From positions 1 to 46,576 of the forward strand of contig JABINZ010000002.1 of the NCBI GenBank assembly GCA_018698135.1: a stretch of 46,576 nt of DNA, written 5' to 3'. Position 1 is the stretch's first letter. The number at the start of each line of letters is the position of its first letter. This DNA comes from Bacteroidota bacterium. Lineage in GTDB: Bacteria > Bacteroidota > Bacteroidia > CAILMK01 > JAAYUY01. Made by a program: the position numbers and the translations under genes. Below the pieces are notes generated by a model. It saw only the letters and a program-made list of their open reading frames with translations. It was not told the origin of the DNA and did not search any database. Shown in pieces: positions 7,239-16,023 of this stretch.

Positions 7239-10200
7239 TTAGTGAATTAGAACTTTGGTATAATAGAAATTACTTTGGTCTTGAATATGTAAAAAATAAA
7301 CACCCGCTGCGATATTTGTCAGACGTAATTTTACAGTTGTTTCGTTGTATGGAATTTGTATTTTTTTGAAAATATGAATTTTACCATTTAGATCAAGCAA
7401 GCTAATACCAATTTCACCTGCAGATAAATTGACTGGTAAATATAAATGAATCCACTCCTGAGCGGGATTTGGATAAACGGTCAAATTATTTTCAAAGTGT
7501 GCATTAGGAATTGATAAACAGCTGTCTAAGCCAACACGTATTGTATCGTAATTAGTACATGTATTTAGTGAAACTTCAATCCAAATACCGATACTGTCAG
7601 CAGGGATATTACTGCTATCAATTGTTATTGAAGAAGAAGTATCGCCAGTACTCCACAACCAGGAATCAACATTTGGATTTGCATAAAGCTGAATAGACTG
7701 GTTTATACATATGCTGGTGTCATTCCCTAAATCAATGATTGGTAATTCTTTTGCCTGAATTTCAATGGTATCGAAGTTGGAACAATTATTTGAATCGGTT
7801 CCCATTAGCCAAATGCTGGAGTTATTATTTATCTGAACAACTGTTTGTGCAGAACTATCTCCATTACTCCATATATAGTTTAAATTTCCGTTTGCATTTA
7901 AATTGATAGGTTGATTCTTACAGATTGCGGTATCATTGCCTGCAAAAACATAGGGCAAACTGTATACTTCCAATTTTAAACTATCCGAAGAAGAACATCC
8001 TGAGGCATTGAAAACCTGAACGGAAATAAACTGTGATATACTGGCAGTGAAATCAATTGTTTTTGAGCTATCTCCTGTTATCCAAACGTATTGGATGCCT
8101 CCAAAAGCAGACAGTGAAATCTTTTCAGCTAAGCAACAGAATGTATCTGATCCGGCTTCTGCATAAGGTAATTGAAGAGCTGAAATAAAAACGCTATCGG
8201 TATTTCTACATCCTTCTGGAGATTGTGACGTCAGAATAAGCATTTGACTTTTGGAACATACAAGCTGAAGAATTTGCGTACTATCTCCTGTGCTCCAATA
8301 AAATGAATTCCCACCTGTTCCAGATAATCGAATGGTATCGTTCAGACATACAGCTGTATCATTGCCTGCAAATGTTGAAGGAATGGGATGAAATCGAAAG
8401 TTAAAAGTATCTCTATTCTTCCAACCGAATGTATCGCTTATGGTTAGCATATAAATACCAGAATCAATCAAAGTTAGCTGGTTTGAATTGCTTAAAGTGT
8501 CATTTTTGTTAATATTTTGCCAGTAATAAAATTGATTTAATTGTGGTGAAATAGTGATAGTAACTGAATCGCCTGCACAGGCAACAGTATCACGAATATT
8601 TGGGATTTTGGGTAAGTCTGCAACAACTATACTATCTAAATCAAAATAGTTCCTGTTCAAATTTTCTGAGACTATTTTGAATTTTAAATTGAGATAACTA
8701 CCTGAGTATTTGGATACTGGTAATTGAATTTGTCTCATCTCATCTGTAGCAATATGATTGATACTATCCACAATCAGTAGAGTGTCGTAGTTCGATCCAC
8801 AATTGGCAGATGCTAAAATAATGAGCGAATCATATGCGCCAATAGTCATGGCTGCAAACGGATATTCGTTGTGTACGATTCTGTATTGAAATAATAGATT
8901 TGACTTGTCTGAAATCGGGCCAATCTTTCTTTTAAAACTAGCTATCGCAACCGAATCGATTGCCCATATACTATTCGAAAGTGTCCATGAATTAACATTA
9001 TGAGCGCCAGGGTAGGAAACCCACATGTTTTTAGTATTCCAGTTTTTTAGAGAGTCAGCTCCTTCGAAACTTTCAATTATGGGCAATTCAAGTGGATTAA
9101 TGAAAGTAATGGCATATTGAAAAGTGTCATTTTGACGACATATGCTATCTTCATTAAAAGCAGTGTAGAACTTGAAAAAATAATCTCCTTCTGTTTTTGT
9201 GTTAATAAATCCAAGATTGATGGTGTCAGTTGTATTGGCTGCTAAAATGCGATGGAAAGTATCTCTTAAAATGATTTTACCCCAGGGGGCCTGTACCTCT
9301 GCAAAAACAGGAATATGAGTTTGACTAGCATAACCAAAGTTTTTGATGACAGCAACAACTGGACTATTCACTTCTCCGCAATGGGGTTTTATCGGACTTT
9401 GCAATTCTACAACACCCACATCAGACTCTGGTGGTACAAAAATTTGAATATCATCGATAAATACATTATCTCCCTCATTGTAATATTTATCTAATACCTG
9501 ACTGGACGTTTGAAAAGCTATCTTAAATTCATCACCACAAAATGATGACAAATCAAAATAAAGAAGTTCAAAAGTATCCTTATTACTGTTTGGGTTAAAA
9601 TCAGAAATGCCATTCATATCTGATAATTGAATGCTGTCATTGGCCAGAATTCTAAACCAATTCGACTTTAATCCATAGCTGTAGGTCATTCTCATTCGAA
9701 AACATAATCTGAGATATGTTTGGTTTTTTGCATCAATAATACAACTTGTTGCTTGGGTAAAATGTCTCCAGTTATTATGCCAAGCCTGATAAGTATTGGT
9801 AGAATTTCCTCCACCTACCCAACCAATATTTTGTGAACGACCTTGGCTATGCATTCCGAAATTACCCCGATATGCAGCCCTGTTATCAATTGATATGCGA
9901 GCTTCTGATTCATGTGTTAAATTGAAATAATCTGTATAGGATTTTTCAAAATCTTCCATGAATGGAAAACTTTGAATCGGATGTAAATTGTGCATTACAG
10001 CATGAATTAAATTGTTTCTTTCGTTTTGGTCAAATGAATCAATCATACTGATTTCCAAGGTGGAAAATCCATTCTGTGATAAATCAAAAAAAGAAGTAGA
10101 GGTGTAATAGAAAGAATCAAGAGAAATAATGGTATCGGTAATCATTTCTGTAAAACTATCAATTCCGGGAAGTTTGAAATGAACAAATAGCTTAGAACAA

Positions 10201-11717
10201 GATTGTAAGCCCTTGTTGATAATTAAGATTGATACATGCTGACTGTCTGATAAATGGCAGTTGCTATTTTTGTTCGGATACAGAAGTTGAATATCCTGAT
10301 CATTTGATAATGGACTGAATTCATCTGCTCCAATATCAGGTGCAAGTGAGTCTCTGACAGTATTATCAATATCATTAGTTACTAATGCTAATTTAATTCC
10401 CTTGTTATTCAAGTAAATGGAATGAGTATGTAAATCTGATTTTGATATAAAATCAGGATCAAACGAAATAGAGGACTGATCGTATTTTGTATTGGCAATC
10501 CATTCATTTGTCAAGTATAAGCTATCATTATACCGAATACTATGTGAGGATGAGAAGTAGTTATTATAATTCAACTCAATGTTCATTGAATCCCAAGGAT
10601 CGATAATTTCAAGACAAACACCTCCTGCACTATTGACAACATTGTTATTTATGAGTGAGGTAAAGTTACTTATAGGGGATATTAATACAGCCGTACTTAA
10701 ATAGTAATCGCCTGTTAAATGAATGCTGTTGTGAAATGCATTGATATTTTCAGCGAACGCAAGTTGCAAGGCAGCCTGATTATAGTTATATACATTCACC
10801 GAATCGACAGCGTTTACACGAATGAAATTGTTAGCAATCAATGCTTTATTAGTGCTGTCTCCTTTACAATTATCGATGTTAATACCAAAACCACTAAAGC
10901 AAAAAGGAATATTGATTTTGTTTGAGGAAAGCTGAAAATTGCCATGGCATAGGTTTAGAAAAATGCCTGTAAAATAGTCATATCGGTTATTGAAAATGTA
11001 ATTATTGTGAATAATGACATCTTTCTGATTGGAAAGATATATGGCCGAAGAATACTGATTGAGAAAGTAATTGTCTATAATAATAGTTCCTTTTTCATCA
11101 CTCAAATTGCTGCCATGGTAATCCAATGCAACTAATCCATGCTTGAATAAATTGTTTTTGAATAAATTATTATGATCATTTCCATTGTATGCATTGGAGG
11201 AATAAACCAATGCCAAATCCGATGAGAAAGCAATGTTTTTAATAGGCGGAGCACGACCAATAATCTGATTTGAAATAAACTCATTGAAATTGGCCATTGC
11301 TTCAAGTTGGATTACTCGTGCATAAGTTGTTCCTCCACTTGTAATGCTTATGTGTTTGAAAGTTATGAAATCTGCACCTGACAAATGAAGCGTAAAATTC
11401 GCATAACCGCTTGTAGGTGAATGTGTTAAATTAACCGAAGCGGAGTCTTTATCAAAAGATTCAAATGTAATTCTGTTTGCTAATGAGGCTCCTGGGATTT
11501 CATGAATAACTACTTGTTCAGCATACGTGCCAGCTTTCACTTGTATTAATACAGAACCACTAATGCCCTGACTCTCTAATGAATCAATTGCTTCTGAAAA
11601 ACTTGAGAAATTATCTGATAGGGAAGAACCAATTGTGTAAGTACCGTTCATTTGAGCATGAACAGTTAAACCAAAAATTAGCAGAATAATAGATAGTATG
11701 TGTTTGAAAGCTTTGAT
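7239..11717 (-). CDS. Giant T9SS multidomain beta-helix surface protein, non-canonical start
   Basis: The first ATG (11651) gives 1470 residues but lies just after a perfect in-frame signal peptide, KAFKHILSIILLIFGLTVHAQ, encoded at 11714-11652. Between the upstream in-frame TAA (11741-11739) and that peptide there is no ATG, GTG or TTG. The codon in the start position is ATC (11717-11715), with ATT just before it. I extend to 11717, giving about 1492 residues. Domains: beta-helix (about 1-440, ending DIGADEF), CARDB-like (450-560), MAM/jelly-roll-like (565-730), second CARDB-like (735-850), second jelly-roll (860-1020), four or five PKD/Ig-like repeats (AGNDTAVCLNDTIRL, AGNDTAICKNQPINL, LGNDTSICINQSIQL) and a T9SS sorting domain (VYPNPAQEWIHLYL, AAGVYFLHI). 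It is probably a surface adhesin or binding protein; no enzyme motif was found. Confidence 0.85.
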   Translation of the reverse strand: MKAFKHILSIILLIFGLTVHAQMNGTYTIGSSLSDNFSSFSEAIDSLESQGISGSVLIQVKAGTYAEQVVIHEIPGASLANRITFESFDKDSASVNLTHSPTSGYANFTLHLSGADFITFKHISITSGGTTYARVIQLEAMANFNEFISNQIIGRAPPIKNIAFSSDLALVYSSNAYNGNDHNNLFKNNLFKHGLVALDYHGSNLSDEKGTIIIDNYFLNQYSSAIYLSNQKDVIIHNNYIFNNRYDYFTGIFLNLCHGNFQLSSNKINIPFCFSGFGINIDNCKGDSTNKALIANNFIRVNAVDSVNVYNYNQAALQLAFAENINAFHNSIHLTGDYYLSTAVLISPISNFTSLINNNVVNSAGGVCLEIIDPWDSMNIELNYNNYFSSSHSIRYNDSLYLTNEWIANTKYDQSSISFDPDFISKSDLHTHSIYLNNKGIKLALVTNDIDNTVRDSLAPDIGADEFSPLSNDQDIQLLYPNKNSNCHLSDSQHVSILIINKGLQSCSKLFVHFKLPGIDSFTEMITDTIISLDSFYYTSTSFFDLSQNGFSTLEISMIDSFDQNERNNLIHAVMHNLHPIQSFPFMEDFEKSYTDYFNLTHESEARISIDNRAAYRGNFGMHSQGRSQNIGWVGGGNSTNTYQAWHNNWRHFTQATSCIIDAKNQTYLRLCFRMRMTYSYGLKSNWFRILANDSIQLSDMNGISDFNPNSNKDTFELLYFDLSSFCGDEFKIAFQTSSQVLDKYYNEGDNVFIDDIQIFVPPESDVGVVELQSPIKPHCGEVNSPVVAVIKNFGYASQTHIPVFAEVQAPWGKIILRDTFHRILAANTTDTINLGFINTKTEGDYFFKFYTAFNEDSICRQNDTFQYAITFINPLELPIIESFEGADSLKNWNTKNMWVSYPGAHNVNSWTLSNSIWAIDSVAIASFKRKIGPISDKSNLLFQYRIVHNEYPFAAMTIGAYDSLIILASANCGSNYDTLLIVDSINHIATDEMRQIQLPVSKYSGSYLNLKFKIVSENLNRNYFDLDSIVVADLPKIPNIRDTVACAGDSVTITISPQLNQFYYWQNINKNDTLSNSNQLTLIDSGIYMLTISDTFGWKNRDTFNFRFHPIPSTFAGNDTAVCLNDTIRLSGTGGNSFYWSTGDSTQILQLVCSKSQMLILTSQSPEGCRNTDSVFISALQLPYAEAGSDTFCCLAEKISLSAFGGIQYVWITGDSSKTIDFTASISQFISVQVFNASGCSSSDSLKLEVYSLPYVFAGNDTAICKNQPINLNANGNLNYIWSNGDSSAQTVVQINNNSSIWLMGTDSNNCSNFDTIEIQAKELPIIDLGNDTSICINQSIQLYANPNVDSWLWSTGDTSSSITIDSSNIPADSIGIWIEVSLNTCTNYDTIRVGLDSCLSIPNAHFENNLTVYPNPAQEWIHLYLPVNLSAGEIGISLLDLNGKIHIFKKIQIPYNETTVKLRLTNIAAGVYFLHIQDQSNFYYTKVLIH

Positions 11718-11733
11718 AATACAGGGCTTTGCA

Positions 11734-11741
11734 CAAATTTA
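11734..11741 (-). promoter_or_regulatory. -7 element TAAATTTG for the beta-helix/lipoprotein operon
   Basis: TAAATTTG on the minus strand exactly fits TAnnTTTG. Its first bases are the in-frame TAA that closes off any upstream start. Transcription would begin only about 7-10 bases before the ATT/ATC codons, suggesting an almost leaderless mRNA. No TTTG at the -33 position was found. Confidence 0.5.
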
Positions 11742-11769
11742 GAGAATATGGATGTATTCTGGTTATAAA

Positions 11770-12441
11770 TTAGTGAAGCTTTTCGAGCGTAATGACCAAA
11801 CCTTCTTTTCCTTTTTTGTGAAGTTTTTTAAGTTTTCGTTCAGCTTGTTGTCTATTATCGTATGGCCCTAAAATAAGTCGATATACGCGCAAACCTTTAA
11901 CAATGCTGGCGTGTACCATTGGTTTTTGCTTGTATTCTTCTTCTATTCTCAGAATTTCATTAAACAAATTATCAATATAATGAAAAGAATAAACTTGAAT
12001 TCCAAAGCCAATCCCCTGAATTTTATTTACATCAACTTCAAATAAATCTTTTGCATTAGGCGCTTGTTTAGCAATATCTTTTGATTTATCGTCTTTGATA
12101 ATTTCAACTTCTACTTCAGCCGTTCCTGATACCAACATATTTAATTCAACTGCAGCCGCTTTTGTCAAATCAATTATTCTATTTTTTGCAAAAGGCCCTC
12201 TATCGTTAATCTTAACAATGACCGATTTCCCATTATCAATATTGGTCACTTTCACCATGGTGTTAAAAGGCAGGCTATTGTGGGCTGCAGTGAATTTTGA
12301 ATTATCAAACACCTCACCACTAGCAGTTTTCCTCCCATTGAATTTGTCAGCATAATAAGAAGCCTGTCCTCGTTCTGTTTGAGCAAAAAGAAAATTCCCT
12401 AGTGAAGAGAATAAGACTAAAAATGTAATCAATTGCTTCAT
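11770..12441 (-). CDS. RlpA-like lytic transglycosylase/septal protein with SPOR domain
   Basis: The signal peptide ends at NFLFAQ. Residues of about 25-115 form the RlpA double-psi beta-barrel: GQASYYADKFNGRKTASGE, AAHNSLPFNTMVKVTN and VKINDRGPF. The putative catalytic positions E43, H54 and D80 are all present. Residues of about 145-223 resemble a SPOR domain (FGIQVYSF...YRLILGPYDNRQQAERKL...), which binds denuded glycan at the septum. The family either cleaves such glycan or acts structurally. There is no lipobox, so it should be soluble in the periplasm, unlike the lipoprotein RlpA of E. coli. It is transcribed away from the DUF1684 gene, from its own promoter. Confidence 0.9.
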   Translation of the reverse strand: MKQLITFLVLFSSLGNFLFAQTERGQASYYADKFNGRKTASGEVFDNSKFTAAHNSLPFNTMVKVTNIDNGKSVIVKINDRGPFAKNRIIDLTKAAAVELNMLVSGTAEVEVEIIKDDKSKDIAKQAPNAKDLFEVDVNKIQGIGFGIQVYSFHYIDNLFNEILRIEEEYKQKPMVHASIVKGLRVYRLILGPYDNRQQAERKLKKLHKKGKEGLVITLEKLH

Positions 12442-12457
12442 AGATGTTAATTTGCAT

Positions 12458-12485
12458 CAAAAATAAACCACTTTGAAAGATCAAA
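12458..12485 (-). promoter_or_regulatory. Bacteroidetes promoter for the rlpA-like gene
   Basis: On the minus strand, TTTG (12485-12482), 16 bases, then TATTTTTG (12465-12458). The spacing is slightly short of the usual 19, but the -7 element is perfect and lies 16 bases before the ATG. Confidence 0.5.
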
Positions 12486-12512
12486 TTCATTAAGTTTTTC
12501 ACAACAATAGAA

Positions 12513-13109
12513 ATGAAAGCAATTTTAACTGGAACATTATTTATTATTTTCCTTAACAGTTTCGCACAGAATAGTTATATGGAAATCATAGAGGCAGAAA
12601 GAGATACAATCAATATGGAGTTTTCTGATCCTGAAACCTCCATTTTAAAAGAAGAGGATTTAAAGTTGTTTTCAGGTTTAAAGTTTTATCCGCCAAATGA
12701 AAACTATAAAGTAGAAGCCGTTTTTAAGAAAATTAAAAATGGAAAAGAATTCAAAATGAAAACAAGTACAGATCGTTTGCCTGTTTATTATCCTTATGGC
12801 AAACTAAAATTTAGCATTGATGGAAATAAATACAAACTAACGCTTTACAAGAACGCGAATGCTAAACCCGAATATGCTGATTATCTATTTCTACCATTTA
12901 CTGATCTGACAAATGATGATGACACCTATGGTGGAGGACGATATTTGGATATGGAAATACAGGATTTAGAAAATCCTGTTATCGATTTTAATCAGTGTTA
13001 CAACCCATATTGTGCATATAACGACAGATATTCTTGTCCTATTCCTCCTGAAGAGAATTTCTTAAACCTAAGAATTGAAGCAGGGGTGAAGAAATTCAAA
13101 AATCACTAA
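12513..13109 (+). CDS. DUF1684-family secreted protein
   Basis: A 198-residue protein with a signal peptide (to SFAQ). The mature part carries the DUF1684 hallmarks: KLFSGLKFYPPNENYKVEAVF, LPVYYPYGKLKFSI, LFLPFTD, GGGRYLDMEI and the C-terminal block DFNQCYNPYCAYNDRYSCP followed by PPEENFLNLRIEAGVKKF. Family members occur in many bacteria and lack an established function. This copy is short but not truncated, since both conserved ends are present. Mature cysteines cluster in the C-terminal block. It is read toward the efflux operon but is separated from it by a palindrome and a promoter. Confidence 0.87.
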   Translation: MKAILTGTLFIIFLNSFAQNSYMEIIEAERDTINMEFSDPETSILKEEDLKLFSGLKFYPPNENYKVEAVFKKIKNGKEFKMKTSTDRLPVYYPYGKLKFSIDGNKYKLTLYKNANAKPEYADYLFLPFTDLTNDDDTYGGGRYLDMEIQDLENPVIDFNQCYNPYCAYNDRYSCPIPPEENFLNLRIEAGVKKFKNH

Positions 13110-13122
13110 AAACAAAATACCC

Positions 13123-13136
13123 TTTTTCTAGAAAAA
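13123..13136. repeat. 14-bp perfect palindrome TTTTTCTAGAAAAA
   Basis: It lies 13 bases after the DUF1684 stop. It is loopless and AT-rich, so it is a poor terminator; it may be a weak one or a protein-binding site upstream of the tetR promoter. Confidence 0.4.
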
Positions 13137-13150
13137 TTCGTTAATCAAAA

Positions 13151-13181
13151 TTTGGCAGTTAATAATTTATTTTTAAATTTG
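13151..13181 (+). promoter_or_regulatory. Promoter of the TetR/efflux operon, TTTG-N19-TAAATTTG
   Basis: TTTG at 13151-13154 and TAAATTTG at 13174-13181, with a 19-base spacer, match the Bacteroidetes -33/-7 consensus exactly. The start codon is 57 bases downstream, leaving room for operator sites. Confidence 0.75.
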
Positions 13182-13197
13182 ACCAACTGGTTAAACC

Positions 13198-13209
13198 GTT
13201 TAATTAAAC
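13198..13209. promoter_or_regulatory. Possible TetR operator, palindrome GTTTAATTAAAC
   Basis: A perfect 12-bp palindrome about 10 bases beyond the expected transcription start. Just upstream (13182-13191) ACCAACTGGT forms another near-palindrome (ACCA/TGGT). TGGTTAAA occurs at 13187 and again with TTGGTTAAA near 13226. The arrangement suits autoregulation by the downstream TetR protein, but the true operator is not established. Confidence 0.45.
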
Positions 13210-13237
13210 TCAATAGTTAATCTTATTGGTTAAAAGC

Positions 13238-13861
13238 ATGTCAAGTCTTACAGAAACAGAACTAAAAATACTAAATGCAGCAAAAAAAGTGTTTGTTGCA
13301 AAAGGTATGAGTGGTGCAAGAATGCAAGAAATTGCTGATGAGGCAGGAATTAATAAATCTTTACTTCATTATTATTTCAGAACAAAAGAAAAGCTATTTG
13401 AAGCGGTATTCAAATCCTCACTAGGTGAATTTTTCCCGAAAATAATTGGCGGGATGCTTTCAGATGATTCGTTGGAGGAGAAGATTAAATTATTTGTGAA
13501 AGAATACTCTCAGGTTCTAAAAGATAATCCCTATTTACCAACATTTATATTGAGTGAAGTAAATAGAAATCCTGAAACTATCCTTCAATATTTCAAACAG
13601 AATATCGGTATGTTGAAAAATTCAGGTATGCCTGCATTTCAACTTAAGACAACGGAACTTGCTAAATCAGGTGAAATAAATGACATTAATCCTTTGGATT
13701 TAATTCTAAACATGATTGGGATGATATTGTTTCCTGTATTAGCCAAACCAATTCTTAAAGAAGTTCTGTTTGATGGAAATGAACAAGCTTTTGACGCATT
13801 TATGCGTAAGCGAGAAGAACATATTTCATCATTTATTATTAATTCAATTAAAAAGTCATGA
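13238..13861 (+). CDS. TetR/AcrR-family transcriptional regulator of the efflux operon
   Basis: About 207 residues. The N-terminal TetR helix-turn-helix is clear: TELKILNAAKKVFVAKGMSG, then MQEIADEAGINKSLLHYYFR, then TKEKLFEAVF. The C-terminal ligand domain is all-helical and not assignable to a ligand. An upstream TTG at 13226 is in frame, but ATG 13238 gives the normal spacing to the helix-turn-helix and is preferred. The stop overlaps the ATG of the TolC-like gene (ATGA), so the regulator is first in the operon it most likely represses; ligand binding would release the promoter at 13151-13181. Confidence 0.93.
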   Translation: MSSLTETELKILNAAKKVFVAKGMSGARMQEIADEAGINKSLLHYYFRTKEKLFEAVFKSSLGEFFPKIIGGMLSDDSLEEKIKLFVKEYSQVLKDNPYLPTFILSEVNRNPETILQYFKQNIGMLKNSGMPAFQLKTTELAKSGEINDINPLDLILNMIGMILFPVLAKPILKEVLFDGNEQAFDAFMRKREEHISSFIINSIKKS

Positions 13862-15123
13862 AGAGGATACTTTTAATTTCGTTTTTGACTCTTTTCTTAA
13901 TTGATGCAAATGCTCAGGAAAGTGTAAAATTATACGATTGTTTACTTGCTGCTGAGAAAGTATTTCCAGGCGTAAAAGCACCTGAATACTACAAGCAAAT
14001 CAATGACTTAAAACAAAAGTTATATAGAGCATATTGGTATCCTCAAATCGGATTAAATGCACAAGCTACCTATCAGTCAGACGTAACTGCAATAGACTTG
14101 AGTGGTTTGCCTTTTACAGTGGATGTGCCTAGTCCAACAAAAGATCAGTATAAAGCGACAATTGATGTGAATCAAGTGATTTGGGATGGAGGTGCATCAA
14201 AAAAGCTGCAGGAACTTTCTACTTTGGAGATGACTCTTAATGCACAAGAGAATAGTATACAGCTATATAAATACAAAGAGAATATCTGCAATCTCTACTT
14301 AAATATAGCTTTGCTGCAACAACAGGAAAGGGTAATTGAATTAGGGAAGACTACACTTCGGGAACAGCAAAAGAAACTCGAATCAGGGGTGAAGAATGGT
14401 ATTATTTTACCTTCACAACTAGATTATATTAAAGCTGAATTATTGGAGCTTGAAAAATCGCATTTAGTAATTTTTTATCAGCAAGAAGCGCTTATTAAAA
14501 GTCTAAATTTATTGACAGATTTGCAACTATCTATTAATGATAAGTTTGACGATATCTATTATCCAGTTAAAAGAGGTGTCAGAGGGCGACCCGAAATCCG
14601 AAGCTTTAACATACAGGAGAGTTTAATCGATAAGAAAGCTGAATTAAGTAAAACGAAAAGAATACCTAAAGTTTATGCTTTTGGACAAATAGGCTATGGC
14701 AAACCCGGCTTAAATTTTTTGAATGATGAATTCAGCGAGTTTTACATTGTTGGAGCTGCACTCAGTTGGAATATTTGGGATTGGAACCAAAATAAAAATG
14801 AAAGAGAAGCCCTTATCATGCAAAAGCAACTGATCCGAATTCGAGAGTCCAGTTTTAATCAAATTACAGCAATTGAATTAGAAAATCAAAATACAAATGC
14901 TGAAATGTATGAAGATTTGATTGCAAACGATATCGAGATCATTGCCTTTAGAGAAAAGATAAGTAAAACAGCTTCAAAGCAATTGGAAGAGGGTATAATC
15001 ACTTCAAGCGAATATGTTAAGGTATTTAATGAAGAAAAAGCTGCACGCTTGAGCTTGGAAATAAATAAGGTGAAAGAGCAGCAAACTGTTTTAAAACGCG
15101 AAATCCTTTTGGGTAATTTATAA
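13858..15123 (+). CDS. TolC-family outer membrane efflux protein
   Basis: A 421-residue protein with a signal peptide (to DANAQ). The two-fold TolC layout is visible: long helical coiled-coil segments (about 140-220 and 310-415) alternate with beta segments such as YWYPQIGLNAQATYQ and KVYAFGQIGYG. The motif NQVIWDGGASKKLQE matches the conserved TolC strand-turn region (Q-IWDGG). It should form the trimeric outer membrane duct for the ABC pump encoded downstream. It is translationally coupled to tetR by the ATGA overlap and followed 9 bases later by the adaptor gene. Confidence 0.93.
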   Translation: MKRILLISFLTLFLIDANAQESVKLYDCLLAAEKVFPGVKAPEYYKQINDLKQKLYRAYWYPQIGLNAQATYQSDVTAIDLSGLPFTVDVPSPTKDQYKATIDVNQVIWDGGASKKLQELSTLEMTLNAQENSIQLYKYKENICNLYLNIALLQQQERVIELGKTTLREQQKKLESGVKNGIILPSQLDYIKAELLELEKSHLVIFYQQEALIKSLNLLTDLQLSINDKFDDIYYPVKRGVRGRPEIRSFNIQESLIDKKAELSKTKRIPKVYAFGQIGYGKPGLNFLNDEFSEFYIVGAALSWNIWDWNQNKNEREALIMQKQLIRIRESSFNQITAIELENQNTNAEMYEDLIANDIEIIAFREKISKTASKQLEEGIITSSEYVKVFNEEKAARLSLEINKVKEQQTVLKREILLGNL

Positions 15124-15132
15124 TTAGGAAGT

Positions 15133-16011
15133 ATGAGAAAGCTAATATTAATAGTTCTGGTAACATCAGTTTTTATTTCTTGTAATAGAAATCAAGATAA
15201 AGCAGATGCCTATGGAAATTTTGAAGGAAATGATGTAATTATTTCTGCTGAAAGCTCGGGGCAACTCATTGAATGGCAAGTTAATGAGGGATCAGTCTTG
15301 AAAAAAAATCAGATAATAGGATTGATTGATACTTTATCAATTTCTTTGCAAATTGAGCAACTTCATGCAAAGAAAATTGCTGTATTGAGCAATCAGGCTA
15401 AAATTCAATCGCAGGCAGCAGTTAGCGAAGAGCAATTGATTAATTTACTTATCGAGCAAAATCGAATTACGAAGTTGTTGAATGATGGAGCTGCTACCAA
15501 ACAGCAATTTGACAATATTGATGGACAAATCAATGTAGTACACAAGCAAATTGCTTCAATCAAAACACAAATTAGAATCATTGAAGAAGAGGCAAAAGTT
15601 CTTGATAAACAGATGGGATTATTGCTATTACAGAAAGAAAAGTGCAGCATAATCAATCCCATGAAAGCTACTGTTTTAAACACATTTGTAAAACAGAATG
15701 AAATGGTTATGATTGGAAAACCGCTCTATAAAATTGCAAATTTAAATGAGATGCATTTACGGGTTTATGTAGGTGCTAAACAGCTTGCATCTGTTGAGCT
15801 TGGACATGAAGCAGAAGTGCTGGTAGATAACACTGATGGAGGTTTAGATTCCTATACTGGAAAAGTCAGTTGGATTTCTGAACAAGCTGAGTTTACACCG
15901 AAAGTAATTCAAACGAAAGAAGAGCGAGTGAATTTAGTTTATGCGGTTAAACTAATTGTTAAAAATGATGGCAAGTTGAAAATTGGAATGCCTGCAGAAG
16001 TAAATTTTTAG
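15133..16011 (+). CDS. HlyD/AcrA-like periplasmic adaptor (membrane fusion) lipoprotein
   Basis: 292 residues. The lipobox VFISC places an acylated cysteine near residue 17, instead of the single transmembrane helix of E. coli YbhG. The order is typical of membrane fusion proteins: a lipoyl half (GNDVIISAESSGQLIEWQVN, LKKNQIIGLIDT), a helical hairpin of about 110 residues, the second lipoyl half (IINPMKATVLNTFVKQNEMV) and a beta-barrel (LRVYVGAKQLASVELGHEAE...). It bridges the ABC permeases and the TolC-like duct. It lies within a tightly spaced operon. Confidence 0.93.
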   Translation: MRKLILIVLVTSVFISCNRNQDKADAYGNFEGNDVIISAESSGQLIEWQVNEGSVLKKNQIIGLIDTLSISLQIEQLHAKKIAVLSNQAKIQSQAAVSEEQLINLLIEQNRITKLLNDGAATKQQFDNIDGQINVVHKQIASIKTQIRIIEEEAKVLDKQMGLLLLQKEKCSIINPMKATVLNTFVKQNEMVMIGKPLYKIANLNEMHLRVYVGAKQLASVELGHEAEVLVDNTDGGLDSYTGKVSWISEQAEFTPKVIQTKEERVNLVYAVKLIVKNDGKLKIGMPAEVNF

Positions 16012-16023
16012 TCCTTTTTAAGC

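Noticed and set aside
10719-10925. A 68-codon plus-strand ORF inside the giant beta-helix gene
   Set aside because: It is the antisense shadow of a well-supported repetitive coding region.
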